DNA of 52,319 nt from Mesorhizobium sp. Root157 (GCF_001427385.1 NZ_LMGJ01000034.1:34590-86908); one strand, 5' to 3'. Counted from the first letter of the stretch, positions 16,319 through 26,116 are shown. Notes: a model not told the origin generated them from the letters alone. A program made the numbers and translations.

Positions 16319-17020
16319 TTACGTGATGACGGCTCGTCCGGGCGCGCCAGCTGCCCCGGCTGTTTGAACGGTCCCACCTGCTGCCCCGGAGCCGCCGTCA
16401 CCGACGATCAATGAAAACGGCGAACCGACCGCCAAATCGCCAACAGCAAAAGCTCTGACGCATCTCCCACCACCGCCACCACCGCCCGTAGCAGCCTCGT
16501 CGGCAATAGCTGCTCCAGTCGCGCCACCGCCAGGCGGGTTTCCTACAGTGCCGACTGTGTACCCCACTGCTTTTACGTTCGTTGCGCCACCATTCGGCGA
16601 CGCGCCTCCATTTCCGCCCTGCCCCGTGACGCCGGCTGTTCCTGCTGATCCCGTTGAGTTCGTATCCCCGCCGCTCGACGTACCACCCGCACCGCCCGCA
16701 CTGTTGCCGTCAATTATGCTTAATGACCGTGCGCCCCCGCCCGCAGACATCCCTGCGAAGGTTGATGCTGCTCCATTGGATGCGCTGTTTGTGCCAGAGC
16801 CGCCGCTTTTTGCCGACCCGGACCCACCACCACCACCATTCAGATCGACTGTCGCTGAAAATCCCGCTTCAGGTGTAATCGTCCATGTCCCTGCCGCGTT
16901 GAGAGTTAGCGGACCGTCTGCGTCTAAATCCCACGTCGTCTTGCCAGATACGGCTGGAGAGATTGAGAAAGAGCGGGTGAGGGTCGCGCCTACCGGCAAA
17001 AAGGTCGGAAATGGGAACAT
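16319..17020 (-). CDS. Glycine-rich tail tip/adhesin-like protein
   Basis: This 233-residue protein has a short beta N-terminal domain (about residues 1-60) followed by long glycine-rich stretches (GGGGGSG, GGAGG, GGGATG, GGGGGGG). Such polyglycine domains form the receptor-binding tips of some phages, like the S16-type adhesins, where Gly-rich helices carry variable loops. It is coupled to the collagen-like fibre gene by TAATG. A role at the fibre tip is inferred from composition and position. Confidence 0.7.
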   Translation of the reverse strand: MFPFPTFLPVGATLTRSFSISPAVSGKTTWDLDADGPLTLNAAGTWTITPEAGFSATVDLNGGGGGSGSAKSGGSGTNSASNGAASTFAGMSAGGGARSLSIIDGNSAGGAGGTSSGGDTNSTGSAGTAGVTGQGGNGGASPNGGATNVKAVGYTVGTVGNPPGGGATGAAIADEAATGGGGGGGRCVRAFAVGDLAVGSPFSLIVGDGGSGAAGGTVQTAGAAGAPGRAVIT

Positions 17021-18858
17021 TATTGAAGCGCCTGAATTGCTGCGTGGGTGAAGCCGTTGATCTTCGTGACGAAGACGAAGAAGTCGTGGCCGTTCGTCGT
17101 GGTGAAGGCATCTCCGCTGGTCTTCGAGAAACCCGACAGTGTGATCGCCCCGGCCGACGCGTTGTTGGTGATCTGGATGATGATCGTGTAATCGCCCGCT
17201 GCTGTTGGGGCGGCCAGTGTGAAAGCCCCACCGTTGACGAGCCTCTTGAGGTTCCCACCAACCGCCGTAGGCGTATACGTTCCACTCGATTTGGTTCCGT
17301 TGTTCTCAGATGTTGCCGTGTAGCCTGCCGTCAGGAGGTCGGTCGCGTCGGGGCGAATGTAGCGGGCATCCTGTTCCGCTTGGCTAAGTTGAAGCGGATA
17401 CCAGGTGCCCCACGCTCCGCCATTGCAGTCCCGACGATAGGCCTTTGTGTCGGCAGCGCTATCGCCCACGAAGGAGTGGACCGTCTGCGTGCAGTACGTT
17501 GGGAGGTGCGCTTCCACATATCCGATGTACCAGACCGTTGCCGTGGGCGCGTTTGCAGCGTCAATCCCCATGAACCAGCCGTTTTCGGTAGCATCATCCC
17601 AATCGGTGACCGACTTGGCGACGGCGCCAAGTCGAGTCGGCAATGCCGTTGCGCCCGCCTCGATCCCGGCCAGTTTGTCCGCCTCGGCGGTCGTATAGCC
17701 CTGATACCCGGTGGCGTAGGTGACCGTGAACGTGCCGCTCGTTGAGATCGGCGATCCCGATACCGAAAGGCCAGTAGGCACGGCAAGCGCAACGGAGGTG
17801 ACTGTTCCTGTGTTGGCCGTAGCCCCGTCTGCTATGCCTGAAAGTTTCGTCTTCTCAGTGGCCGTGAAGGCTTTGTTGATCGCACCGTCACCAATATCAT
17901 CAAACGTCAGCACAATATCCGGCCCCGGATCGCCGTTGACGCTATCGACCGATCCAGATCCGGGCGGCCCCTGAATGCCCTGAATGCCTTGGTCGCCCGT
18001 ATCGCCCTTCGGGATCGTCAGGTTAAGCGTCTGTGCCGGTGCGGTTCCAGTGATGGTGGCGGCCGCTGCGCCTTCCGCGACGGTGCCAATGGACAGGCTG
18101 TTCGCCGGACCAGTCGCCCCGGTATCGCCCGTATCGCCCTTGACGCCTTGCGGCCCCTGATCGCCTTGTGGCCCCTGCGGACCAACAGCTGCGGGTACGA
18201 ACTGCCAATAGGTGTCGTCGCTGTCAGACGAGGGAGGCTGGTGACCTACATTGGCATCGGCGAACGAAACGAATGTGCGCCCGTCAAACGACACCATGTC
18301 GTTCTTGTCGTAAGTCGTACCGATTGCCCACGCGCCGGCCGGGGTAAATCCGTCACCCGCCGCACCCTGTGCTCCCGCTGGCCCCTGCGCGCCAGTGTCG
18401 CCAGCAACCTGATACGGCCCATCCCAACCCGACGCCGACTTGCGATAGATCGCCAGATCGTTGCCAGCCTCAGCGTACAGCCAGATAAAGCCGGTGGCAG
18501 GCGTAGGCGACAAAGCATCCCGCTCAGTCAGCGTGCCGCTGCCGTCAGGGTGGATGCCGACCAGCGATAAACGTTGGATAATGGTTGCCAGCCTGTCATT
18601 GGTCCATGCGGCGCGCACTGCCTCGCTGGTGTCGCGCGCGATGGCATAAGCCTTGCCGCTGCCGCCCGTGCCGGGCCATCCATAGGCCAGCGTCAAACTG
18701 GTGTCGCTCTCGACCGATGCGATGGGCACGGCAAGCCCATCGACGGAAAGGATGCCACCCGTTACCAGCGCCACGGCCCAGCCGGTCAAGGCGCCCGTAA
18801 CCGTAGTGGAGCCGTTCGTCACGGTGACCGTGCCGGTGTTGTAGATCAGCGATGTCAT
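17020..18858 (-). CDS. Tail fibre with collagen-like repeats
   Basis: This 612-residue tail fibre has an N-terminal beta domain (about 1-145), two collagen-like G-X-Y blocks (about 152-170 and 228-250, with GPQGPQGDQGPQGVKGDTGD), a third short one near residue 290 and a C-terminal region with repeated beta segments and a fibre-like ending. The G-X-Y blocks should form trimeric triple helices, which fits a trimeric fibre. It follows the J-like tip gene and probably attaches to it. Host binding is the inferred role. Confidence 0.85.
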   Translation of the reverse strand: MTSLIYNTGTVTVTNGSTTVTGALTGWAVALVTGGILSVDGLAVPIASVESDTSLTLAYGWPGTGGSGKAYAIARDTSEAVRAAWTNDRLATIIQRLSLVGIHPDGSGTLTERDALSPTPATGFIWLYAEAGNDLAIYRKSASGWDGPYQVAGDTGAQGPAGAQGAAGDGFTPAGAWAIGTTYDKNDMVSFDGRTFVSFADANVGHQPPSSDSDDTYWQFVPAAVGPQGPQGDQGPQGVKGDTGDTGATGPANSLSIGTVAEGAAAATITGTAPAQTLNLTIPKGDTGDQGIQGIQGPPGSGSVDSVNGDPGPDIVLTFDDIGDGAINKAFTATEKTKLSGIADGATANTGTVTSVALAVPTGLSVSGSPISTSGTFTVTYATGYQGYTTAEADKLAGIEAGATALPTRLGAVAKSVTDWDDATENGWFMGIDAANAPTATVWYIGYVEAHLPTYCTQTVHSFVGDSAADTKAYRRDCNGGAWGTWYPLQLSQAEQDARYIRPDATDLLTAGYTATSENNGTKSSGTYTPTAVGGNLKRLVNGGAFTLAAPTAAGDYTIIIQITNNASAGAITLSGFSKTSGDAFTTTNGHDFFVFVTKINGFTHAAIQALQ

Positions 18859-18889
18859 TTGGGTTCCTTATCGTCGCGCATGTGGGCCG

Positions 18890-21793
18890 CTACCGCTTCC
18901 ACCAAAGCATTCCAACAGTCACATCGCATGAGCCCTTGCCCGCCGCAGCGGACGTAAACTGTTGGAATTTGTACTGATTGCTGCCCTGGACCGTCTCGAA
19001 CGACAGTCGGAAAAGGTTGCTGAGTGTGACGGTGGACGACCCACCGTTGGTAATGGTGGCGGTGGCGGTTTCGTAGACCACGGAGTTGCCATCCGACACG
19101 TTGATCAACCTGGCCTTTGTATTGCCCGATGCGCCAGCTACGCCACTTACGGTAACGGTGCCGGATATCTCCATGAAAACGGGAATGTCGCTGGGGTTGT
19201 CGATCGTCAGCGTCTCGACATCGTGCCAGACGCCGTTGCCGTTTAAGTTAGTCGCGACAGCATGCAACTCGGCGCTGTCGGTGACAGCCCCAAAATCGAG
19301 GTTGCTCGTCCCAACTACCAGGTTGCCAATGTTTGCCGTGCCGGCCACGAAGTTGTTGACGACTGCATCGCCTATCTCGGCCCATCCGATCACGGCATTG
19401 GCGATATCTGCCCAATCGACCTTGACGCCGTTGAGCCAAAGGACGCTGCCGGTATAGACAAAGGGCGTACCGGAGTTGGTGCCGTCAGTGATAACAAACT
19501 GACCCGCATTGATCATCACGCGGCTGAACGGCAGCGCTGGATTGCCGCCGGTGAAACCAGCTTCCCACAGGGTGCCCGCTGATATCCAATCATCACCGAC
19601 CGTTGCGCGGACCTGAAGCACAACGCGGGCGACGACGTCACCAGCGCCCGCCTCTGCCGTCATCCGCCACAGGACACCGGCCTCAACGTCGCCAATGATG
19701 GCTTGCACCGCGTCCAGGATTGCAGCCTGCGCGGCAAGACCATCTTCGGTCTGCTCGATCGACGCCGACATTTCCGTCATTGCAACCGCGGTCGCATTCT
19801 GAAACCGCCGCGCTACGCTATGCAGATCAATGCTGGCGCCGGTCGCATCTGCAGAGCCTGCGGCGATGACATCCATGCGGGCGGACAACTCGTCCATTTC
19901 CGATTGGATGCGCTGCAGCGTCTCGTAGGCATCGCCCTTCACGTTGGCCAGATAGACATCGACGTCGCTGGGAACCAGATCGGTTGTGACGGTCGCGCCC
20001 GCAGACCATGCCGTAACGCGCAGCGGGTCCGTCACCAGCTTGGTCTTGACCGTGTATTCCGTCCCGGCAATGACGCCTTCGGCCAGCAGCGTTACCGTCG
20101 TGCCGACCGGAACCGTCTTGTAGATGATCGAAGTCGGCTGCGCGGTCGGGTAGTACTGGACCTCAACCGCCGTAACGGTGGCGTCCTGCGGCGCTGACCA
20201 TGAGGCCCGGATTGCTGGCGCAAGCCTGCCGTCCGCGCCGCTGATGCTCACCGCGACAAGGGTAAAGTCCTGCACCTCATTCAGATAGGTCGGAGTGCCC
20301 GGAGGCGTCGGAACGATGATTGCCGGTGGCGACACGGCGCCGTAGATCGCGCCGTCACGCTCCTGCAACGACACTTGGATATTACGCGGCCCGTCGCTGT
20401 CCAACGACATCAACTGCGTTTCGGTGACGATGTAGGTCTTGTTGCCGTACCGGGTCGAATTCCACTGCACCCAATCGCCCGGCTCCAGAACCTGGAAGCG
20501 TGGACGCAACGTGACAGTTGCGGTCGCCTCATAGCGGTTTTCGTAGAGGTAGATCGATGCCAGTTGCGCCGCCTGACGCTGCGAGCGGACTTGCGGGAAA
20601 TCAATGGCAAGATCGCGCGTGCGACGGTCGAGCGTGACATGGGCGGCCGATATCTGCGGCTCGTAGCCCACCATTGACCAGAGATTGTCGGGATCGGGGA
20701 AGTTGCCCGACACCGAATTGACCAATTCGCTTTGAGACCGCTTGGCGCGATACCGTACCGGAGCCGTGGTGATCAGGTCATCGTCGGTAAAGGTGATGAC
20801 CGTGGGCTGATCGGAGCCGACAATCGGCCACGATCCTTCAACACCATCGACCGACATGGCCCCGCACGAAAGCGCGATGCTCTCGATGTTGTCGCCATGC
20901 GTCGACATGCAGTCGAGCAGAATCGAGCAGCGATAGCGCTTCTCGTCGTCAACCGTCTCGTCGCAGATGTTCGCCGCAGCGGTCCACTTGTCGAGCGGCA
21001 AGTCACCGGCCGGCATATCCATGCCGCAAAACAGATCGCCGTTGACGGAAAAGCCTCGCCGGTAATTGTACTCGATGACGATGGGGTTTTCGGAAAATTC
21101 ATGCGTTGCCGGGTCATTCCAGCGATGCGAGCCGGAGCCGCCGACACTGGAATCCTTGCGCCAGTCGTAAAGTTTGGCGGCGCGCACCTCGAAGAAGAAG
21201 TCGGGGAACTGGCTGTTCTTGCTCTGGTCGAACGTCATCGACACCAAGATGGCGGTCAGCCCGACGCCGATATGGGCAGAGGTCCACCTTGCCGAAGGAT
21301 TGGCGTTGTCGACCAGATACGCATTGGCCGTCGTCTGGCTGCCGTCCAGAAACTTGATCCAGATGAGATTGGCGAACTCACCCGATGTGACCGGGTAGCC
21401 TTTGTCTGTGTCAGCCGTTGAGCCGAGCGTTGCCCACTCGCCATTGATCGAAACGCGCGACAGGCCGTCAGAAGGGTAATCCGACAGCGTGTAGATCTGC
21501 TGGAGGAACTTGTTCGAAGCCCCATAGGTGTTGACGTAGCAGTCGTGGCCGGCAATCCCGACGAGGCCGCACGCAACCTGACGCGGCACGTCCGCACCAT
21601 ATTGGCGTTCGAACTGGACGCCGCCCGGAGGGGCTTTCTGCTTCTTGGCAAGCGCCTTCTGGATCAAAGCTGACGCGACATTGAGGCCAATGCCGATTAT
21701 CAGCTTTCCGAAGAAGCCAAGCCCGGTGATGAACGAGCCAATGGAGCCGACAGCGCCAACGACGGCGCCGATCAGCGGTGCAAGAAATGGCAT
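18890..21793 (-). CDS. Tail tip attachment protein (J-like / host specificity)
   Basis: The 967-residue protein opens with membrane-like segments (MPFLAPLIGAVVGAVGSIGSFITGLGFFGKLIIG) as in many tail-tip proteins, then a large beta-rich body with fibronectin-like segments around residues 500-610. Length, position directly after the NlpC/P60-like gene and before the fibres, and the GTA-like set of upstream genes identify it as the lambda J counterpart that forms the tail tip. Specificity is probably shared with the downstream fibres. Confidence 0.85.
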   Translation of the reverse strand: MPFLAPLIGAVVGAVGSIGSFITGLGFFGKLIIGIGLNVASALIQKALAKKQKAPPGGVQFERQYGADVPRQVACGLVGIAGHDCYVNTYGASNKFLQQIYTLSDYPSDGLSRVSINGEWATLGSTADTDKGYPVTSGEFANLIWIKFLDGSQTTANAYLVDNANPSARWTSAHIGVGLTAILVSMTFDQSKNSQFPDFFFEVRAAKLYDWRKDSSVGGSGSHRWNDPATHEFSENPIVIEYNYRRGFSVNGDLFCGMDMPAGDLPLDKWTAAANICDETVDDEKRYRCSILLDCMSTHGDNIESIALSCGAMSVDGVEGSWPIVGSDQPTVITFTDDDLITTAPVRYRAKRSQSELVNSVSGNFPDPDNLWSMVGYEPQISAAHVTLDRRTRDLAIDFPQVRSQRQAAQLASIYLYENRYEATATVTLRPRFQVLEPGDWVQWNSTRYGNKTYIVTETQLMSLDSDGPRNIQVSLQERDGAIYGAVSPPAIIVPTPPGTPTYLNEVQDFTLVAVSISGADGRLAPAIRASWSAPQDATVTAVEVQYYPTAQPTSIIYKTVPVGTTVTLLAEGVIAGTEYTVKTKLVTDPLRVTAWSAGATVTTDLVPSDVDVYLANVKGDAYETLQRIQSEMDELSARMDVIAAGSADATGASIDLHSVARRFQNATAVAMTEMSASIEQTEDGLAAQAAILDAVQAIIGDVEAGVLWRMTAEAGAGDVVARVVLQVRATVGDDWISAGTLWEAGFTGGNPALPFSRVMINAGQFVITDGTNSGTPFVYTGSVLWLNGVKVDWADIANAVIGWAEIGDAVVNNFVAGTANIGNLVVGTSNLDFGAVTDSAELHAVATNLNGNGVWHDVETLTIDNPSDIPVFMEISGTVTVSGVAGASGNTKARLINVSDGNSVVYETATATITNGGSSTVTLSNLFRLSFETVQGSNQYKFQQFTSAAAGKGSCDVTVGMLWWKR

Positions 21794-21838
21794 TGCTAAA
21801 TCCTAGTTTCGCGCCGGGGTTAGTTTCGCGCTTGAGCG

Positions 21839-22246
21839 CTACTCGACCCGGAAGGCCGCTTTGACCGCGGAGACGGGCAGGAACAGCACGCGCTTGTCGT
21901 CTCGAATGGCGAATCCAATTGCGGTAAACACGCCGCCGCAAATCTCACCATTGCGCTCGATCACGCCAATGTCGCCGCGCTGCGCCAGTGTAGGCGGTAT
22001 GGCAGCAAAACGAGCCGCAAACGCGTCTTCAACCGTCTCAAAGCCGCGTTTACGTAACTGCTTGGCCGCACCAACCGGAGTACTGTAGCGCCGCGCCGCC
22101 AATCCGAACATCGTCTTGCCGGTCACCGCCTCAACGGCATCGTCTGCGATCAGATAGCAATCGGATACGCCATATTGAGACGGCAAGCCTTGATGCTTCT
22201 GGATTGCGGCTTTCAACCTGCGCTCCCAATCGACAACGCGGGTCAT
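21839..22246 (-). CDS. NlpC/P60-like tail protein (DUF6950 type)
   Basis: This 135-residue protein has a VSDCYLIADDAVEAVTG segment, in which the cysteine at the start of a helix resembles the nucleophile of NlpC/P60 peptidases, and a RGDIGVIERNGE strand. It occupies the place of lambda K between the DUF2163 protein and J. A cell-wall hydrolase or assembly role at the tail tip is likely. The canonical catalytic histidine is not obvious, so activity is uncertain. Confidence 0.75.
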   Translation of the reverse strand: MTRVVDWERRLKAAIQKHQGLPSQYGVSDCYLIADDAVEAVTGKTMFGLAARRYSTPVGAAKQLRKRGFETVEDAFAARFAAIPPTLAQRGDIGVIERNGEICGGVFTAIGFAIRDDKRVLFLPVSAVKAAFRVE

Positions 22247-22259
22247 GTCTGCGCCCCGG

Positions 22260-22841
22260 TCATTTCGCCTTCACCTTGCCCCAGAACACTTCCTCGCGTC
22301 CGCGTTTCGATGCGTGTTCAAACCACTTGTCGCCGGTAGAGCGGCGTTGCTGGTCGGTGTCGGAGCGCTTGCGACCGTTCATGCGTGTGTAATCCAGCGC
22401 CCGAGTCTCGCATTGGGCTACGAGCTTGTAGCCGCCTTCTGGATCGTCCTCATGGTCGATCACATCGACATAGCCGCGCCGCATCGGCTGCACGGTGATG
22501 AGCGCCCCGGTGTCGGGGTGGAAATGCGCATCAAGGATGGTGACGGGCCTGTCGCGGTAGTCTTCGGCCTCGATGGTCTGGAGGACGGCGGGTGTCAGGC
22601 CATCATCGGGCGAGGCCGCCAGCGTGATCGTGAATTGCTGTGCCGAAAGCCCGCTCGCGCCGGACAGGTCCGACACCTGAATGATGCCGCCCGGCTGATA
22701 GGTCACTCCGGCATAATCAAACGGCGATAGAGCCTTGACGAAGCCGTAGGTGCCGGTCCCGAAGTCGAACCTGATCAGGCCGCGCACATTCGTACGGCCC
22801 TCGTCCAGCAGGTCGAGGACATCGCTGTCGAAAGTAATCAA
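22260..22841 (-). CDS. DUF2163 domain tail protein
   Basis: The 193-residue product begins MITFDSDVLDLLDEGRTNVRGLIRFDFGTGTYGF and continues in the style of DUF2163, a minor tail/baseplate protein of siphophages and gene transfer agents. The start is a TTG whose TTGA overlaps the upstream stop by four bases, an uncommon but clear coupling. It takes the position of lambda L, next to the tape measure distal end. Confidence 0.85.
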   Translation of the reverse strand: MITFDSDVLDLLDEGRTNVRGLIRFDFGTGTYGFVKALSPFDYAGVTYQPGGIIQVSDLSGASGLSAQQFTITLAASPDDGLTPAVLQTIEAEDYRDRPVTILDAHFHPDTGALITVQPMRRGYVDVIDHEDDPEGGYKLVAQCETRALDYTRMNGRKRSDTDQQRRSTGDKWFEHASKRGREEVFWGKVKAK

Positions 22842-23458
22842 GCGGGCGTCTCCACCAATGAAAACGACACAACCGGGAGCGGGCCGTCCGTGACATTCCA
22901 GCTTTTCGGGATCGGGCGCATGACGAGCATGGGCTTTTCAAACCGCACCGCCGACCCGGCATCGGTGTAGCTGCGCGGCGGCGGCTCAATTGTGATTGTG
23001 CGGCTGGTGCCAGTGCCGGAAACCTCGGTGATACGGCCTAGCGAGCGCTTGCCTGTTTTCTCCAGTCCGATCAGGTCGCCGGGAGCAAGCACCAGGCCGG
23101 CGTCGACGCTACTGACCGCCAGCACGTTGCCGTTGGTTATGCTGTCCAGGACACCCGTATCCTGCGCAGGGGCGGCGTCTGCCGTTGCCGCATGGGCAAG
23201 TGGCCGGCACGTCACGTTCTGCGTCACCAGCGCCGCTTTCAGGCCGCCGCGCAGCGACTTCCACCACGCGTCGATGATCGGAAACTCGCTTTCGCGCAGC
23301 GGCACGGTCGTAAAGTCGATGCGCCACACCGGATCGGCAAATTGCGTGTAGTTCACCATGCCGTTGGATGGTGACGCCGCCACGTTGTCTTCAAGCATGA
23401 AGCGAGCGTGGCGGAACCGAATGCCAGAAGGCAATTCGCGTGGGAAGGTGATGGCCAT
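22838..23458 (-). CDS. Minor tail protein (distal tail region)
   Basis: This 206-residue beta-rich protein begins MAITFPRELPSGIRFRHARFML and ends with a strand-rich section (VVSFSLVETPA). It follows the tape measure gene by nine bases and is coupled to DUF2163, the position of lambda M or of distal tail proteins. I do not recognise a named Pfam family with certainty. A structural role in the tail tip is well supported by context. Confidence 0.75.
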   Translation of the reverse strand: MAITFPRELPSGIRFRHARFMLEDNVAASPSNGMVNYTQFADPVWRIDFTTVPLRESEFPIIDAWWKSLRGGLKAALVTQNVTCRPLAHAATADAAPAQDTGVLDSITNGNVLAVSSVDAGLVLAPGDLIGLEKTGKRSLGRITEVSGTGTSRTITIEPPPRSYTDAGSAVRFEKPMLVMRPIPKSWNVTDGPLPVVSFSLVETPA

Positions 23459-23467
23459 TGCGCCCCG

Positions 23468-25630
23468 CTATACGTTGATATTGTGGCGGCGCGCGTCGGC
23501 CACAGCTTCAACAACACGGCCTTTGAACGTGGCCTTGTCCTGTTGAAGGCTGCGTTCCAGTCGAGCTACAGCACCCGCATCCGCACCGCGCGCGTCAATA
23601 GTCGGAGCGTAGGTGACACTGATGCCACCTCCGTTCTGGTTTGCCGGCGAGCGCACGCTAGGGACACGGGGGACAATCGTGCCGTTCGCGTCCGGGATAA
23701 ACAGTTCCGGGCGCTTCTCACCGACGATATAGGGCTGACCCGCCCTGACTGGGCCGCCAGAGGCGCGACCGGGTAGGCCAAGCATCGCGGCAAATCCACC
23801 GGCATCCGCAAAGCCGAACCCTCCGGGGAACATACCGAAGGAACCACCGAAAAGACCCGCCAATGGCCCAGTCCCGAGCAATGCAGCCTGAGCCGCAGCA
23901 AGGGCAAGTTGGACTGCAAGGCGTTTTATCGCGTCTTCGGCTTTGGTGGAGCCATCTACCATCGAGACAAGAGCGTCAGCGCCCATCTCGAATAGATTGG
24001 TGATTGCCGCAGCCTGTGCCTCTCGGGCCTTGGTATTTGCTTCGATGGCCGCACGCTCAGTCTCAATCTGCGAAACCATGCTGGCGATCTGCTGCCCAGC
24101 CTTGCTGTTGAGATCGACGCCGGCGCGCTTCAACTCATTGTATACGCGTTGCTCAACCGTCGTCCGGCCAAGCTGGGCCTGTTCGAATTGCAGGCTGGCG
24201 ATTACGTCATCAATAGCCTTCTTCTGCTTCTCGGCGTCGGAAATGCTACCCTTTCGCGCTGCACGCGCCGCGCGCTCTGCCTCTATCTGGAATTGCGACT
24301 TCGCGGCGTTTGCCCGAACGTCCTGCAGCCCTGCTTCGTCGATAAATTTGCCACCAGAACTGAATACAGGCCCCACGGTGCCGAGTGGAGACAGATTGGC
24401 CTTAAGGTCCTTCAATGCGGCGTCGGCTTTTGCCAACGTCGCAGCGTGATCGGCTTTCAGTATCTGATCTGCCAAGTCGGCGAACTGGTCTGCCAGATCC
24501 TTCACAATCGGGAATGTCGTCTGATTGTAGAGGGTTGATAGAGAGTCAGTTACCCGCTGCAAATCCTCTGTCTTTGCCGTCCCGTCAGCCACCTTGTCGG
24601 ACAGAGCGACGAACGCGTGCTGCACATCAACGGCAGCATTCGTAAACTCTGGCATGTTGGTGATCTGCTGGACCAGATCATCGGCAGCCGCCTTCGTGTC
24701 AGCAATTGCCGCTCTGGCATCCTGCCAAGCCTTGGCAACGACATCGGCGGTCGCATCTTGGACCTGCTTCTTTTGCGCTATTCGCTCCTGCTCATCCGCA
24801 TAAGCTTTGATCGACGGGAGCGCATCACCCCATTTCTGCGCTACCTGCTGAATAAGGTCGGCCTGAGCCTTTAGCGTTTCTTCGCTGTCCTCCGATCCCT
24901 CCATAAATGTCGAGAAATACTGGATCGCTGCCGCAGTCAGGCCGACAACGCCGATTGTGACAAGCGACATGGGGCTGATGACGCTGCGAAACGCTGCCAG
25001 CAAACCCGCGCCCGCACCTTGGCCGCTCGCCTTCATCTGCTCGAACACGGCAGAAAGCTGCGTGCCTTGCTGCAACGCGATTTGTAGCGGCGACATACCC
25101 ATTGCGGCGGTGACCCCAATGTCCTGGAACTGCGCAGCGATGTTGGCCGTGTTGAAGCTGCCGCCGCCCATATTCGGACGATCAGCAAGCGCCGCGTTGC
25201 GCTGCTTCAGCGCCGCGATGCTGGAGAGCGTGGCCTGCCGCTCGCGTTGGATGGCATTGGTCATCTCGTCAGCGGAAATGGCCCCGAGACGATGCGCCGT
25301 CTGGATTTCCGTCACGCTGGCCTTGTAGCGAGACACGACACCGAAGATCGGGTTAAACTTGGACCGCATCCGCTGAAGTTCAGCGCCTTGATCGGCCAGC
25401 GCACCTGTCCATTCCTTCGTCGCCTGCACACCAACGCCTGTAATCTCGTTGATGCGCTTCTGGACAGTCGTGTTGATCGATTTGTCGATGCCCTTGCCGA
25501 TGCCGGAAAACGACTTCTCAATCGACCCGGCAGATGCGCCGACAGACTTCTCCAGTCGCTTAATCGCGTTCATGATTTGACGCGTATCGGCAGAGATCGA
25601 TAGAACTAGCTGTTCTTCGTCAGAAGCCAT
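23468..25630 (-). CDS. Tail length tape measure protein
   Basis: This is a 720-residue tape measure protein: an N-terminal helical region (IMNAIKRLEKSVGASAGSIEKSF), long coiled coil, a hydrophobic segment around SPMSLVTIGVVGLTAAAIQYF (about residues 220-240), a second coiled coil and a glycine-rich C-terminal part (about 600-660, SGGPVRAGQPYIVGEKRPELFIP) typical of these proteins. At about 0.15 nm per residue the length implies a tail of roughly 110 nm, an estimate from family knowledge. It is the largest late gene after the tip protein gene. Confidence 0.93.
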   Translation of the reverse strand: MASDEEQLVLSISADTRQIMNAIKRLEKSVGASAGSIEKSFSGIGKGIDKSINTTVQKRINEITGVGVQATKEWTGALADQGAELQRMRSKFNPIFGVVSRYKASVTEIQTAHRLGAISADEMTNAIQRERQATLSSIAALKQRNAALADRPNMGGGSFNTANIAAQFQDIGVTAAMGMSPLQIALQQGTQLSAVFEQMKASGQGAGAGLLAAFRSVISPMSLVTIGVVGLTAAAIQYFSTFMEGSEDSEETLKAQADLIQQVAQKWGDALPSIKAYADEQERIAQKKQVQDATADVVAKAWQDARAAIADTKAAADDLVQQITNMPEFTNAAVDVQHAFVALSDKVADGTAKTEDLQRVTDSLSTLYNQTTFPIVKDLADQFADLADQILKADHAATLAKADAALKDLKANLSPLGTVGPVFSSGGKFIDEAGLQDVRANAAKSQFQIEAERAARAARKGSISDAEKQKKAIDDVIASLQFEQAQLGRTTVEQRVYNELKRAGVDLNSKAGQQIASMVSQIETERAAIEANTKAREAQAAAITNLFEMGADALVSMVDGSTKAEDAIKRLAVQLALAAAQAALLGTGPLAGLFGGSFGMFPGGFGFADAGGFAAMLGLPGRASGGPVRAGQPYIVGEKRPELFIPDANGTIVPRVPSVRSPANQNGGGISVTYAPTIDARGADAGAVARLERSLQQDKATFKGRVVEAVADARRHNINV

Positions 25631-25650
25631 CAGGGCACCGTGGGGCTAGA

Positions 25651-25911
25651 ATGAAGGTATTGATTGCAGCGACGTGCATCGCCGTGCTGGCGGCGGTCGG
25701 GTACTATTTTTTCGGAGAGTATCGCGAGGCTGAGCACGCGAGGGCCGCACAAGCCCTTGCCGATCAGCGGGCGAGGGCCGAAATGGAAGCGGAATTGAAA
25801 TCCGCAGAAGACGCTCTCATTGCCGACTGCAAAACGCGCTTTCCATCCCAGTCAACCGAAAATCTGAAGGCGCTGTATCAACAGTGCCTAGATCGACATG
25901 GCGTGAACTGA
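25651..25911 (+). CDS. Membrane-anchored 86-residue protein on the opposite strand (moron)
   Basis: This plus-strand gene fills the gap between the leftward tape measure and tail chaperone genes. The product starts with a signal-anchor helix (MKVLIAATCIAVLAAVGYYFF) followed by a charged helical domain (REAEHARAAQALADQRARAEMEAELKSAEDA) with two cysteines near the end (ADCKTRF and YQQCLDRHG) that could form a disulfide in the periplasm. A GGGG ribosome site lies upstream. It has no terminase or tail features. A prophage-expressed function such as superinfection exclusion is a guess. Confidence 0.65.
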   Translation: MKVLIAATCIAVLAAVGYYFFGEYREAEHARAAQALADQRARAEMEAELKSAEDALIADCKTRFPSQSTENLKALYQQCLDRHGVN

Positions 25912-25919
25912 CGGCGATT

Positions 25920-26090
25920 TTACCCATACTTCGCCAGCAGTCCCGCCATCTCATCGTCGGTCGGCGCTTCCGGCTTCTTTTCGCCGCCGTGCATCATGTT
26001 GAACGCCGCAATAGCCGTCACATATTCAGTGAGCGTCGAGCGCCAGAAGGCCTTAGGCTTCCATTGAAGGGCGCCGAAAGCACCCTTCAT
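25920..26090 (-). CDS. Tail assembly chaperone, small (TAC_6-like)
   Basis: The short frame from ATG 26090 encodes 56 residues beginning MKGAFGALQWKPKAFWRSTLTEY, the pattern (aLxWxPxxFWxxTxxE) of small tail assembly chaperones of siphophages and gene transfer agents. The frame is open further upstream, past the end of the preceding gene, in the -1 frame relative to it, so a frameshifted G-GT-type fusion is possible. No perfect slippery heptamer is visible. The ATG lacks a strong ribosome site. It sits just before the tape measure gene, where gpT-like proteins belong. Confidence 0.65.
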   Translation of the reverse strand: MKGAFGALQWKPKAFWRSTLTEYVTAIAAFNMMHGGEKKPEAPTDDEMAGLLAKYG

Positions 26091-26116
26091 CCAGTCATCC
26101 CAAGGAAACGGCTTTT

